A stretch of 64,000 nt of DNA from Candidatus Litorirhabdus singularis (GCF_026262625.1 NZ_SHNN01000002.1:248001-312000), one strand, 5' to 3'; shown: positions 17,544-26,772, counted from the stretch's first letter. Notes: generated from the letters alone by a model not told the origin. Numbers and translations: made by a program.

Positions 17544-17579
17544 TGCTTCTGGCCGGCGCTTGAGCGTCAGCCAGAGGCA
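17544..17579 (+). other. Strong hairpin directly after the nitronate monooxygenase stop codon
   Basis: Two 16-base arms (17544-17559 and 17564-17579) pair with one C-A mismatch and two G-U pairs around a 4-base TTGA loop. It begins at the first base after the stop. No T-run follows, so partial termination, RNase protection or attenuation between operon segments is more likely than full termination. Confidence 0.55.
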
Positions 17580-17635
17580 GTCAGAATAGCCTCGGTGTTG
17601 GCTTATTAGAGACAAGAATACAGGAGATAATGTAC

Positions 17636-18202
17636 ATGCAAGATACTGTGATCGAAGGTATTGATTATGGCCCGCTAAGCAGCTTGGTAGGCGTCTGGCA
17701 GGGCAATCAAGGGGTGGACGTTGCTCCGGAGCCAGACTCGGATGAGGTCAGTCCCTATTATGAAGTGCTGACCTTTGAGGCCGCCGGCGATGTGACCAAT
17801 GCCGAAGAACAGACTCTTTCAGTGGTGCGCTACCATCAGGTGGTGCATCGTAAGTCCAATGACGAGGTGTTTCACGATCAGGTTGGCTACTGGCTTTGGG
17901 ACAGTGCTACTGGAGTTATTTGTCAAACACTGACGATTCCGCGAGCAGTGACACTGCTGGCGGGCGGCACAGCCCAGAGCAGTGGCGAGACAACGGTGAT
18001 TGAGGTGAAAGCAGTGGATGGTTCAGATACCTGGGGTATCGTGCAATCACCCTTTATGCGCGAGAAAGCACGAACCACAGAGTTTCAGCACAAAATAACA
18101 GTGACTGGCGATACGCTGGTGTACAGTGAAACCACCGTGCTGGAAATTTATGGCAAGGCGGCTTACCCGCATACTGATGGCAATACCTTGACACGGAGCT
18201 AG
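17636..18202 (+). CDS. Nitrobindin-like heme-binding beta-barrel protein (THAP4/FABP-like)
   Basis: 188-residue protein with the nitrobindin/THAP4 C-terminal pattern: GPLSSLVGVWQGNQG near the N-terminus (GxWxGxG barrel opening), YYEVLTFEAAGD, YHQVVHRKSNDEVFHDQVGYW, IPRAVTLLAGG, and a C-terminal HTDGNTLTR where the proximal heme His of nitrobindins lies. Family members bind ferric heme and can react with NO or peroxynitrite; fatty-acid-binding-like roles have also been suggested for this fold. I prefer the ATG at 17636 because it lies 9 bases after AGGAG; the ATG at 17630 is only 3 bases away. It follows the nitronate monooxygenase and is 5 bp from the next ligase. Confidence 0.75.
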   Translation: MQDTVIEGIDYGPLSSLVGVWQGNQGVDVAPEPDSDEVSPYYEVLTFEAAGDVTNAEEQTLSVVRYHQVVHRKSNDEVFHDQVGYWLWDSATGVICQTLTIPRAVTLLAGGTAQSSGETTVIEVKAVDGSDTWGIVQSPFMREKARTTEFQHKITVTGDTLVYSETTVLEIYGKAAYPHTDGNTLTRS

Positions 18203-18207
18203 CACTG

Positions 18208-19665
18208 ATGGCGTTTGTTTCCTTCTCAAGAATTCTCGATTACTGGGCGCAGCGCAGTGGTGATAACCCTGCTGTGACCTGTGGCGAGCGCAGTGTCAGT
18301 TTCGGTGAACTGGATCGTGCCAGTAATCGTCTGGCGCGGGCGTACGCAGAGCTAGGTGTCAAAGAGGGTGATAATGTCACTATCGCCTTACCGAATAGCA
18401 TCGAATTTGTGGAGGCGACTTACGCGGTGTGGAAGCTGGGTGCGACCCCGCAGCCAGTATCTAGCAGGCTGCCGAGCATCGAACGGGATGCGATTATCGA
18501 AGTGGCGCAATCCACTTTGGTCGTTGGCATTGAGGCTGGTCAGCTGCCGGGGCTGCCCAGTGTCGCAGCGGGCTTTGTGCCAGACCCGCAGTTCGCAGAC
18601 ACTGAGCTTGAGGAAAAAACCTCGCGTTATATGAAAGCCATGACCTCCGGCGGCAGCACTGGGCGGCCCAAGCTGATAGTCGCCGAACAGGCGGCAGGCA
18701 TGGATCCGCAGAAGCCGTTTATGGTTATGCCGCTGCAGAAATCGATCATGATGCCGGGGCCGTTGTATCATAACGGTCCATTTCTGTTCTTGTGGGCGGG
18801 TTTGGGTAATGGCAATCACCTCGTCATCGCCGAGAAATTTGAAGCGGCGCAGACGCTTGAGCTCATGCAGGCGCATAAGATCGATCTGATTTATATGGTG
18901 CCTACGATGATGCATCGCATTTGGCAGCTGCCTGATGATATTAAGGCCGGCGCTGAATTTCCGCACTTACGAATGGTGTTTCATCTCGCGGCTCCAATTG
19001 CGCCGTGGCTTAAAGAGGCTTGGATTGACTGGCTTGGCGCTGAACGCATCTTCGAACTTTATGGTGGCACTGAGGCGCAGGGGTTTACCGTTATCAACGG
19101 AACCGATTGGTTGGCGCACCGGGGCTCGGTAGGTCGGCCGTTAGGCGGCACCCTTATGAAGGTGGTTGGTGATAACGGTGAGGTGCTGCCGGCGGGCGAG
19201 GTCGGTGAGATTTACATGATGCCTGAGGGTGGTCAGGGCAGCACTTATCATTATGTCGGCGCTGAGGCTAAAGCCGACGCCGATGGTTGGGAGAGTCTGG
19301 GTGATATGGGCTACATGGATAGCGAGGGCTACTTGTACATCACCGATCGCCAGACCGACATGATTCTCAGTGGTGGCGCCAACATCTACCCGGCGGAAGT
19401 AGAAGGCGCTATCGAGTCTTTTCACGGAGTGCGTTCCTGTGCGGTGATTGGTTTGCCGCACAGTGATCTGGGTAGCACCGTACACGCCATTGTCGACATG
19501 CCAGAGCGTGGTGAAGTGAGTGAAGAAGCTGTGATTGCTCATCTGGCAGAGCGTTTGGTGCGTTATAAAATTCCGCGTACGCTGGAGTTTGTGAGTGAAC
19601 CCCTGCGTGACGATGCTGGCAAGGTGCGGCGTAAGGCGCTGCGTGAAGCAAGGGTAAAACTATGA
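18208..19665 (+). CDS. Acyl-CoA ligase (AMP-forming), 485 aa
   Basis: Adenylate-forming ligase, shorter than the two ligases upstream. Motifs: MTSGGSTGRPKLI (about 147-159, a GGS variant of the phosphate loop), ELYGGTEAQG, LGDMGYMDSEGYLYITDRQTDMILSGG and the C-terminal DDAGKVRRKALREA in which the catalytic lysine is expected. The TSGGSTGRPK variant is found in ligases for cyclic or unusual acids as well as fatty acids, so it may activate the entry substrate of the cluster. Starts 5 bp after the heme-protein gene and overlaps the carboxyltransferase gene by 4 bp (ATGA). Confidence 0.92.
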   Translation: MAFVSFSRILDYWAQRSGDNPAVTCGERSVSFGELDRASNRLARAYAELGVKEGDNVTIALPNSIEFVEATYAVWKLGATPQPVSSRLPSIERDAIIEVAQSTLVVGIEAGQLPGLPSVAAGFVPDPQFADTELEEKTSRYMKAMTSGGSTGRPKLIVAEQAAGMDPQKPFMVMPLQKSIMMPGPLYHNGPFLFLWAGLGNGNHLVIAEKFEAAQTLELMQAHKIDLIYMVPTMMHRIWQLPDDIKAGAEFPHLRMVFHLAAPIAPWLKEAWIDWLGAERIFELYGGTEAQGFTVINGTDWLAHRGSVGRPLGGTLMKVVGDNGEVLPAGEVGEIYMMPEGGQGSTYHYVGAEAKADADGWESLGDMGYMDSEGYLYITDRQTDMILSGGANIYPAEVEGAIESFHGVRSCAVIGLPHSDLGSTVHAIVDMPERGEVSEEAVIAHLAERLVRYKIPRTLEFVSEPLRDDAGKVRRKALREARVKL

Positions 19666-21212
19666 CTGACGAGCTACGTCCTGAGCTGGCGGCCTTAAAA
19701 CAGCGGCTGGCGAACACCCTTGATACGGTGCGCGAAGAAGCCGCCGCGAAACGTCATCAAAAAGGTTATCGCACTGCCCGAGAAAATTTGGCCGACCTGA
19801 TAGACCCAGATTCCTTTATTGAATATGGGCAGCTGGCGGTAGCTGCTCAGCGCAATCGCCGCGATTATGAAGAGTTACAGGTCAATACTGCCGCCGATGC
19901 AGTTATCACTGGCGTGGCTACAATCAATGGACAGCGCGCGGCGGTAGTGATCTACGACTACGCAGTGCTAGCGGGGACGCAAGGTTATTACCATCACAAG
20001 AAACTGGACCGGATCTTTGAAGTGGCGGAGGAGTGGGAACTGCCGGTTGTAATGTACACCGAGGGTGGCGGTGGCCGCCCCGGAGATACCGACGTTACCA
20101 CCCAGATTGCTGGCCTGAATATAAAGTCCTTTTCTACATGGGCGAGACTCAGTGGTTTGGTACCGAGAATTGCGGTGAACAACGGCTACTGCTTTGCCGG
20201 TAACGCTGCCCTGTTCGGCTGTGCCGATATTACCGTAGCCACTCGCAGCTCCTGGATTGGTATGGCCGGGCCGGCGATGATTGAGGGCGGTGGTCTGGGC
20301 AAACATGCGCCTACTGATATCGGCCCGATTGCGGTGCAAGAGAAGAACGGCGTAGTTGATATCGTTGCTGAAGATGAAGCGGATGCCACTCGCATCGCCC
20401 AGCAATTACTGAGCTACTTCCAGGGCCCCGTCGAACATTGGAACTGCGCTGATCAATCCGGTTTACGCAACGCCGTGCCGGAGGACCGACGCTGGGGTTA
20501 CCCGGTACGACGCGTTATTGAAACTATCGCCGACACTGATTCCTTTATGGAATTGAGGCGGGTTTACGGGCGCTCCATTATCACTGGCTTTATGCGCCTC
20601 GAGGGGAAATCTGTCGGTCTTATAGCCAATGACTGTCAGCAACTGGGTGGCGCTGTAGATGCGGAGGCGGCGGAGAAAGCCGGACGCTTCCTGCAACTGT
20701 GTGATGCGTTTGAGTTGCCGGTAGTGTCACTGACAGATACCCCGGGCTTTATGGTGGGTCCGCAGAACGAAGAGCAGGCGGCAGTGCGTAGGATGGCGAG
20801 TTTGTTCGTAACCGGCGCTACGTTGACTGTACCGCTGGTCGCCATCTTTCTGCGTAAGGGCTATGGTTTGGGTGCCATGGCAATGACCGGAGGCAGCTTT
20901 GTAGCACCCGTGTATTCGGCCTCATGGCCGACCGGCGAATTTGGTGGCATGGGCCTGGAGGGGGCGGTGCGGCTTGGCTATCGCAAGGAGCTTGAAGCTG
21001 TCGAAGATGCGACCGAACGCGAGCAGTTGTTCGATCGTCTGGTGGCTCGAATGTACGAAATTGGTAAGGCGACTGAGGCCGCGGCGCAGTTAGAGATCGA
21101 TGCGGTGATCGATCCGGTGGAGACCCGCTCGGTGATTATTCGGGCGCTTGCTGCAGCGCCCAAGTCGCGTCCGTCGCTGGGCCGCCGCCGCACTTTTGTC
21201 GATACCTGGTAA
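19662..21212 (+). CDS. Acyl-CoA carboxylase carboxyltransferase subunit (first of two)
   Basis: 516-residue carboxyltransferase with both N- and C-terminal crotonase-like halves, the AccD/PccB architecture without a zinc finger. Visible blocks are YTEGGGGRPGDTD in the first half, GYCFAGNAALFGCAD for acyl-CoA binding, and TDTPGFMVGPQNEEQAAVRR with YGLGAMAMTGG in the biotin-carboxylate half. It transfers CO2 from carboxybiotin to an acyl-CoA. It differs clearly from the MccB/AtuC-like subunit encoded at 23147, and only one biotin carboxylase subunit is found (27973), so the two carboxyltransferases may share it or this one may use a subunit encoded elsewhere. Substrate unknown. Confidence 0.9.
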   Translation: MTDELRPELAALKQRLANTLDTVREEAAAKRHQKGYRTARENLADLIDPDSFIEYGQLAVAAQRNRRDYEELQVNTAADAVITGVATINGQRAAVVIYDYAVLAGTQGYYHHKKLDRIFEVAEEWELPVVMYTEGGGGRPGDTDVTTQIAGLNIKSFSTWARLSGLVPRIAVNNGYCFAGNAALFGCADITVATRSSWIGMAGPAMIEGGGLGKHAPTDIGPIAVQEKNGVVDIVAEDEADATRIAQQLLSYFQGPVEHWNCADQSGLRNAVPEDRRWGYPVRRVIETIADTDSFMELRRVYGRSIITGFMRLEGKSVGLIANDCQQLGGAVDAEAAEKAGRFLQLCDAFELPVVSLTDTPGFMVGPQNEEQAAVRRMASLFVTGATLTVPLVAIFLRKGYGLGAMAMTGGSFVAPVYSASWPTGEFGGMGLEGAVRLGYRKELEAVEDATEREQLFDRLVARMYEIGKATEAAAQLEIDAVIDPVETRSVIIRALAAAPKSRPSLGRRRTFVDTW

Positions 21213-21255
21213 TGTCCCGATAATGAGCACTCAATATTTAGCATATCGCCCTAAG

Positions 21256-21278
21256 GCCGCATTATTGGCAATAACGGC
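21256..21278 (+). other. Small hairpin upstream of the acyl-CoA dehydrogenase gene
   Basis: GCCG-CA-TTATT, loop GGC, AATAA-CGGC: a 9-bp stem with a two-base bulge in the 86-bp spacer between the carboxyltransferase and dehydrogenase genes. No T-run. Possible processing or regulatory structure. Confidence 0.3.
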
Positions 21279-21298
21279 AAGCAGAAAGGAACAGAATA

Positions 21299-22471
21299 AT
21301 GTCGCTTACGTTTGATTCAGCCCGGCTGGCTAACCCACATCTGACCAGCGATCATGAAAGCTGGCGCGGCCAATTGCGCAAGTTTATTGACGCCGAGATT
21401 ATGCCGTTTGCAGATGATTGGGATGAGGCTGGTGAAATTCCCATCGAATTGTGGCCCAAAGCCGCGGCGGTGGGGTTACTCGGTATGGGATTTCCAGAGG
21501 AATTTGGTGGCACGCTAGAGGGTATTGATAGCTGGCATAACTGGATCGCGAATGAGGAACTGGCACGTATAGGAGTCGGCGGCATTCCTGCCAGCCTGAT
21601 GGTGCATGGTATTGGCCTGCCTCCGGTACTCAACTGGGGCAGTCAAGCGCTAAAAGAACTGGTTGCGCCGCAGGTGCTCGCTGGTACCAGGCATATTGCA
21701 TTGGGTATTACTGAACCAGGCGGTGGTTCAGATGTAGCGCAACTGCAAACCACAGCGGTACGTGATGGTGACGATTACGTGGTTAACGGCTCGAAGACCT
21801 ATATTACCGGGGGCATGCGCGCCAACTGGGTGTCTACCGCGGTGCGTACTGGCGGTGCAGGGGCGGGCGGTGTTTCGATGTTGCTAATTCCCACCGATAC
21901 CCCCGGCTTCTCGCGTACTGAATTGGACCACAAGCAGGGCTGGTGGGCATCAGATACAGCGACTCTTTATTTTGACGATGTGCGGGTTCCAGTCGCCAAC
22001 CTCCTCGGCGAGGAGAATCGGGGTTTCAACGTCATCATGACTAATTTCAATGGAGAACGTATGTTTATGGCCGCGGCCATGGAAGCGTGTGGGCGTGTGT
22101 GTCTCGAAGAGGCCGTGCAATGGGCACAGGAGCGTAAAACCTTTGGCAAGCGCCTGGCTGATCATCAGGTTATTCGGCATAAGATTGCGCAGATGAAACA
22201 AAAACTGAATGCGACTCAGGCTTACATCAGGGTTTGCTATGAGTCCATAGAGGCAGGTAATCCCAACCCCGGCGATATTGCACTGCTGAAAGTACAGGCC
22301 AGTGAGACCATGGAATTTTGCGCTCGCGAGGCTATGCAGATTTTGGGTGGTAGTGGCTACATGCGTGGCAATCGGGTGGAACGCATTTATAGAGAAGTAC
22401 GGGTGAACGCCATTGGTGGTGGTTCTGAAGAAATTATGCGCGACCTGGCCGCGCGACAATACGGAGTATAA
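21299..22471 (+). CDS. Acyl-CoA dehydrogenase
   Basis: 390-residue acyl-CoA dehydrogenase. Motifs: GITEPGGGSDVAQLQT (about 138-153), ERKTFGKRLADHQ, ILGGSGYMRGNRVERIYREVRV and the C-terminal GGGSEEIMRDL. The sequence GNRVERIYRE followed by GGGSEEIM is common in enzymes annotated as citronellyl-CoA or other branched-chain dehydrogenases, which would fit an AtuD-like role beside the AtuC-, AtuE-, AtuF- and AtuA-like genes that follow. The GER segment in the middle (NFNGERMFMA) offers an alternative catalytic Glu. Good ribosome site AAAGGA upstream. Substrate assignment is inference. Confidence 0.92.
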   Translation: MSLTFDSARLANPHLTSDHESWRGQLRKFIDAEIMPFADDWDEAGEIPIELWPKAAAVGLLGMGFPEEFGGTLEGIDSWHNWIANEELARIGVGGIPASLMVHGIGLPPVLNWGSQALKELVAPQVLAGTRHIALGITEPGGGSDVAQLQTTAVRDGDDYVVNGSKTYITGGMRANWVSTAVRTGGAGAGGVSMLLIPTDTPGFSRTELDHKQGWWASDTATLYFDDVRVPVANLLGEENRGFNVIMTNFNGERMFMAAAMEACGRVCLEEAVQWAQERKTFGKRLADHQVIRHKIAQMKQKLNATQAYIRVCYESIEAGNPNPGDIALLKVQASETMEFCAREAMQILGGSGYMRGNRVERIYREVRVNAIGGGSEEIMRDLAARQYGV

Positions 22472-22476
22472 GGCAG

Positions 22477-23106
22477 ATGAAACTATGGCATTGCAGAGGC
22501 GCTCGCTCTTTACGCGCCTTATGGGCGTTGGAAGAGATGGGCATGGACTACGAGTTGGAAGTGATGCCGTTTCCACCGCGCATGTTCAACAAAGACTATA
22601 TTGAAACCAATGTGATCGGCACTGTGCCGTATTTTGTCGATGGCGAAGTGCGTATGACCGAGTCCAGCGGCATCTGTCAGTATCTTGTTGAGCGCTACCA
22701 ACGTTACGATTTTGGTCTCAAGGCCGAACATGCGGAATACGGTGATTATCTCAACTGGCTGTTTCACAGCGATGCGACATTGACCTTTCCTCAGACTATA
22801 GCAATGCGTTATTTTCATCTGGAACCGACGCCGGAAAAACAGCCGGTGGCGATAGATTATGGCAAGTGGTTTTATGCACGATTGCGCCTACTGGACCAGC
22901 ACTTGGCTGATCGCGAGTATTTAGTCGATAACCGCTTTACGGTAGCGGATATTGCGGTCGGTTATGCGCTTTACCTGGCGGATACCCTCAAGCTGGGTGA
23001 AATGGTGGGGCGCGAGTTTACACCGCAAGTCTCTGATTACCTGGCGCGGCTGCGAGAGCGACCGGCGTTTCAACGCGCGGACGCATTCGACGAACCTGGC
23101 AAATAG
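22477..23106 (+). CDS. Glutathione S-transferase family protein
   Basis: 209-residue cytosolic GST. The thioredoxin-like N-domain has the candidate catalytic Ser in CRGARSLRALWALEE (about 5-19), the cis-Pro loop NVIGTVPYF (about 44-52) and the glutathione-binding TESSGICQYL. The helical C-domain carries the N-capping motif FTVADIAVGYALYLAD. It begins 5 bp after the dehydrogenase gene, so it is co-transcribed. In catabolic operons such GSTs act as isomerases, lyases or detoxifiers of electrophilic intermediates; the role here is unknown. Confidence 0.9.
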   Translation: MKLWHCRGARSLRALWALEEMGMDYELEVMPFPPRMFNKDYIETNVIGTVPYFVDGEVRMTESSGICQYLVERYQRYDFGLKAEHAEYGDYLNWLFHSDATLTFPQTIAMRYFHLEPTPEKQPVAIDYGKWFYARLRLLDQHLADREYLVDNRFTVADIAVGYALYLADTLKLGEMVGREFTPQVSDYLARLRERPAFQRADAFDEPGK

Positions 23107-23146
23107 TGCCCGTGCATAACCAGATATCTTCTCGAGAGGATTGAAC

Positions 23147-24751
23147 ATGGCGATACTGGAATCCGCAGTTGATTCGCGCGCGGCTGTCTATGCAGCCAAC
23201 GTCGATGCGATGAAATTGGCCCTGGATGAATTCCGGGGTATTGAACAGCGTGTACTGGAACGTGCGCAAGGCAAGGCTCCCACCTATGCCAAGCGTGGCT
23301 TCATGTCGCCGCGCGAGCGTCTGAGTCAGTTGCTGGATGCTGGTGCGCCGTTTCTGGAGCTATCATCTCTGTGCGGGTATATGCAGGATCAGGACAAAGA
23401 CGGCAGTTTTGCTGGCGGGTCCGTGATAGCGGGTATTGGCTATATCGAGGGCACCCGCTGCGTCATCATGATTGATGACTTTCTCACCAAAGGTGGGATC
23501 ATCACTCGCCTGGGTGGAGACAAGCGTATGCGCATGCAGAATATCAGCATGCGGGAAAAGCTGCCGCTAGTGACGCTGGCGCAAAGCGGTGGTGGCAACT
23601 TGACTACTGCCGGTGAGACGTTCGGTCCTTCCGGTGAGATATTTGCCAATCAGTGTCGATTATCAGCCGCAGGAATACCGCAAATAACCGTTGTTCACGG
23701 TAGTGCTACCGCAGGCGGCGCCTACCAACCCGGCCTCTCAGATTACATCGTGATGATCCGGCGTCAGTCTACGGTTTATCTGGCTGGACCGCCGCTGCTT
23801 AAGGCTGCCACCGGAGAAATTGCCACGGACGAAGAAATTGGCGGTGCAGAAATGCATGCGGAGATAGCAGGCACCGCAGATTATTTGGCGGAGAACGATG
23901 CCGATGGTATTCGCATAGCGCGGGATATTGTGCGCAAGCTGGGCTGGGGCGCTGCCCCGCAGCCGGACCATTATGCTGAGCCGCTGTGTGCTCGAGATGA
24001 ATTGCTGGGCGTAGTCCCTGCGGATCCGAAAACGCCTTATGACGTGCGTGAAATAATTGCCAGGGTCGCCGATGGCTCTGATTTTCTCGATTTCAAGCCG
24101 GAGTATGACGCCGGCACCGTGTGTGGTCATATTGAAATCAAGGGCCAGCCCTGCGGTGTTATTGGCAACAATGGACCGATAACCGCCAACGGAGCAGCCA
24201 AGGCGGGACAGTTTATTCAACTGTGTGAGCAATCGGCGACGCCGCTGCTATTTCTGCACAATACGACCGGCTTCATAGTCGGCACCGAGTCCGAGCGCGC
24301 AGGGATTATCAAACACGGCTCCAAATTGATTCAGGCTGTCACCAATAGCAAGACGCCCAAAATCAGTGTGGTGGTTGGCGGTTCTTACGGGGCTGGTAAC
24401 TACGCCATGTGCGGTCGCGGTATGGGGCCGCGATTTATGTTTGCCTGGCCGCGCAGCGTAGTGTCGGTGATGGGTCCACCACAGGCTGGTCAGGTTATGC
24501 GTCAGGTATGGCAGGCGCAAATGCAAAAGGCGGGTGACGTTGATGAGTCTGAACTGGACGGTCGCGAACGCATGGTGGTAGAGGCTATGGAGGCGCAGTC
24601 ACATGCGCTGGCCAATACTGCCAGAGTCTGGGATGACGCCTTGATCGATCCGCGTGACACCCGCGATATCGTTGCCTTTGTGCTAAGTGTCTGCAGGGAA
24701 GCCGACCAGCGTGAAGTGCAGCCTAATACTTTTGGCATAGCGAGGCTCTGA
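23147..24751 (+). CDS. Acyl-CoA carboxylase carboxyltransferase subunit, MccB/AtuC-like
   Basis: 534-residue carboxyltransferase of the methylcrotonyl-/geranyl-CoA carboxylase beta class. Characteristic blocks are RGKAPTY-type helix followed by RGFMSPRERLSQLLD, HGSATAGGAYQPGLSDY, LAGPPLLKAATGE, and in the second half FLHNTTGFIVGTESERAG and VVVGGSYGAGNYAMCGR. The length equals MccB and AtuC. With the biotin-bearing subunit at 27973 it should carboxylate a beta-methyl-branched enoyl-CoA, as in leucine or acyclic terpene breakdown. I chose the ATG at 23147 because AGAGGA lies 6-8 bases before it; TTG at 23141 is worse placed. Geranyl- versus methylcrotonyl-CoA cannot be separated by eye. Confidence 0.9.
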   Translation: MAILESAVDSRAAVYAANVDAMKLALDEFRGIEQRVLERAQGKAPTYAKRGFMSPRERLSQLLDAGAPFLELSSLCGYMQDQDKDGSFAGGSVIAGIGYIEGTRCVIMIDDFLTKGGIITRLGGDKRMRMQNISMREKLPLVTLAQSGGGNLTTAGETFGPSGEIFANQCRLSAAGIPQITVVHGSATAGGAYQPGLSDYIVMIRRQSTVYLAGPPLLKAATGEIATDEEIGGAEMHAEIAGTADYLAENDADGIRIARDIVRKLGWGAAPQPDHYAEPLCARDELLGVVPADPKTPYDVREIIARVADGSDFLDFKPEYDAGTVCGHIEIKGQPCGVIGNNGPITANGAAKAGQFIQLCEQSATPLLFLHNTTGFIVGTESERAGIIKHGSKLIQAVTNSKTPKISVVVGGSYGAGNYAMCGRGMGPRFMFAWPRSVVSVMGPPQAGQVMRQVWQAQMQKAGDVDESELDGRERMVVEAMEAQSHALANTARVWDDALIDPRDTRDIVAFVLSVCREADQREVQPNTFGIARL

Positions 24752-24752
24752 T

Positions 24753-25553
24753 ATGCAGTTTCCTGATTACCCTGAGCTATTGATAGAACTGGATGCGGGC
24801 GTTTTATATCTGACCATCAACCGGCCAGAAAAACGCAACGCGATGAACGCCGCCGTCGTCAATGGAATCTCCGAGACTTTTACTGCAATAGCTGACAATC
24901 GCGATATACGAGCCGTGGTGCTTAGGGGCAGTGAGGGGCATTTTTGTTCCGGCGGTGATATCGGCGGTATGCAACAGGGCGGCACCAAAGAAGAAGCTGA
25001 GCGCCAGGCTTGGGAATTTAACCGTTCTTTCGGACGTCTGGCCGCGCAGGTTAATCGCGCGCCGCAGGTGGTGATCGCTGCTTTGGAAGGCGCAGTACTG
25101 GGAGGTGGGTTTGGTCTTGCCTGTATCAGCGATGTGGCGATAGCCGATGTAAACGCCAAGTTCGGTATGCCGGAAACCGGTCTCGGTATTATCCCCGCGC
25201 AAATTGCCCCGTTTGTGGTTATGCGCATCGGTCTAACTCAGGCCAGGCGCCTGGCACTGCTGGGCGAGCGTATCAATGGAACTGCTGCTCGCGAACTGGG
25301 TCTGGTGCATTACGTGACGGACGGTACGGCGGCTATGCAAGAACAATTAGAAGCGGTGCTTAGCAAAGTCCGGCGCTGTGCGCCTGAGGCTAATGCAGCG
25401 ACCAAACAGCTGATGTTGGATGTAGGTTCAACCGATTTGGAGAGTTTGCTGGATCGCGCCTCCGATGATTTTGCCAACGCGATAAATAGTCACGAAGGCA
25501 AGGAAGGCACTAACGCATTTTTGGAAAAGAGGCTGCCCTTGTGGGCGGTTTAA
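24753..25553 (+). CDS. Crotonase-family enoyl-CoA hydratase, AtuE-like
   Basis: 266-residue crotonase. It has HFCSGGDIGGMQQGG near residue 67, Gly at the first Glu position (GGGFGLACISD) and a kept second Glu in FGMPETGLGIIPAQIAPFV. The stretch GIIPAQIAPFVVMRIGLTQARRLAL strongly recalls isohexenylglutaconyl-CoA hydratase AtuE and methylglutaconyl-CoA hydratases, which hydrate the product of the carboxylase. The gene lies one base after the carboxyltransferase stop, the same order as atuC and a hydratase in the Pseudomonas Atu cluster. Function is inferred from motif and context. Confidence 0.88.
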   Translation: MQFPDYPELLIELDAGVLYLTINRPEKRNAMNAAVVNGISETFTAIADNRDIRAVVLRGSEGHFCSGGDIGGMQQGGTKEEAERQAWEFNRSFGRLAAQVNRAPQVVIAALEGAVLGGGFGLACISDVAIADVNAKFGMPETGLGIIPAQIAPFVVMRIGLTQARRLALLGERINGTAARELGLVHYVTDGTAAMQEQLEAVLSKVRRCAPEANAATKQLMLDVGSTDLESLLDRASDDFANAINSHEGKEGTNAFLEKRLPLWAV

Positions 25554-25563
25554 GGAGAGTACG

Positions 25564-26772
25564 ATGAGTGAAGTAAGCGAACAGGAACTGGGCGAATTTC
25601 GCGCCGAAGTTTCGGCGTGGATGAAGGATAACAAGCCAGCAGACCCCGGCTTTTTGTTGCCGCAGACTTTTATGGAGGTCGGCAGCGAGCAGGTGCTGGA
25701 GTTCTTGCGTGAATGGCAGCATAAGATTTGGAGTGCCGGTTATCTGGGTATGGCCTGGCCCAAAGAGTATGGCGGTCAAGCGGTGGCCCCCATTTATCAG
25801 CGTATAGCCGATCAGGAAATGAAACGTCATGCGGTCCCTATTTGCTTCAACGTTATTGGACTTAGTTGGACCGGACCGCTTATCAATGATATTGGCACCG
25901 AGGCAGAAAAGCAGAAGTATCTTAAAGGTATACTCAATGCGGAAGATGTTTGGTGCCAGGGCTTCTCTGAACCTGATCACGGCTCTGACCTGGGTAACGC
26001 CCAGTGTCGCGCGGTGCGCGATGGTGACGACTACGTTGTTAACGGCACCAAGATCTGGACCACTATGGGCAACTATGCCAAGTACATGATCCTGCTGGCG
26101 CGAACCAGCACCCAGGGCGCACGCAAGTATGACGGCCTGTCATTCTTTCTCGCGCCTATGGACGTAGCTGGTATTGATCCGCGCCCGATTCAGAAGATGA
26201 CGGGCGAGTACGGATTCTGCGAGACCTTTTTTACCGACGCCAGAATTCCTGCAGACTGCATTATGGGTGAAGAAGGGCAGGGCTGGCGTATTGCCATGCA
26301 GACACTGCAGTATGAGCGCGGCGCCGAGGCAGGTGCTGCCGGTGGCCTTATGGTAGTTCGTACTGTGATGGAAGACCTTATTAAGGATCTGCGTGGACTC
26401 AAGCGCGATGGTGAGCCACTGCTAAAAGACCCTTTAGTGCGTGATCGTTTGGTGCAACTGCTGATGGAAGAGAAAGCTATTTCATTAGGTGAGCGGCGTC
26501 AGGCTCATTCTGCTTTGAATACGGATTATCCATTCTCCTTGGCGCTGAGTGGGAAACTGCGCAGTTCCGAGTTCGCTCGCGAGATGCGCCAGTACGCCGT
26601 TGCACTGCAGGGTGCTCAGGGCAGTCTCTATGTGGGTGATGACGACGCTATTTCTGGCGGTTTCTGGCAGCGCGCCTATTTCAATAATTTTGCCACGACT
26701 ATCGGTGGCGGTACCAGTCAGGTGCAAGCCAACATTATCGGCGAGCGCGTGCTCGGCCTGCCTAAGGATTGA
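25564..26772 (+). CDS. Acyl-CoA dehydrogenase, large (alpha-like) subunit of a putative heteromeric enzyme
   Basis: 402-residue acyl-CoA dehydrogenase with full FAD motifs: GFSEPDHGSDLGNAQ (about 136-150), GTKIWTTMGNYAKY, YERGAEAGAAG and C-terminal GGGTSQVQANIIGERVLGLPKD. That C-terminal ending and the length match FadE26/ChsE-type subunits from actinobacterial steroid side-chain degradation, which pair with a smaller partner into alpha2-beta2 enzymes. The next gene encodes just such a small subunit, 11 bp downstream. Substrates of these heteromers are bulky CoA esters. Good ribosome site AAGGAG precedes the ATG. Confidence 0.92.
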   Translation: MSEVSEQELGEFRAEVSAWMKDNKPADPGFLLPQTFMEVGSEQVLEFLREWQHKIWSAGYLGMAWPKEYGGQAVAPIYQRIADQEMKRHAVPICFNVIGLSWTGPLINDIGTEAEKQKYLKGILNAEDVWCQGFSEPDHGSDLGNAQCRAVRDGDDYVVNGTKIWTTMGNYAKYMILLARTSTQGARKYDGLSFFLAPMDVAGIDPRPIQKMTGEYGFCETFFTDARIPADCIMGEEGQGWRIAMQTLQYERGAEAGAAGGLMVVRTVMEDLIKDLRGLKRDGEPLLKDPLVRDRLVQLLMEEKAISLGERRQAHSALNTDYPFSLALSGKLRSSEFAREMRQYAVALQGAQGSLYVGDDDAISGGFWQRAYFNNFATTIGGGTSQVQANIIGERVLGLPKD

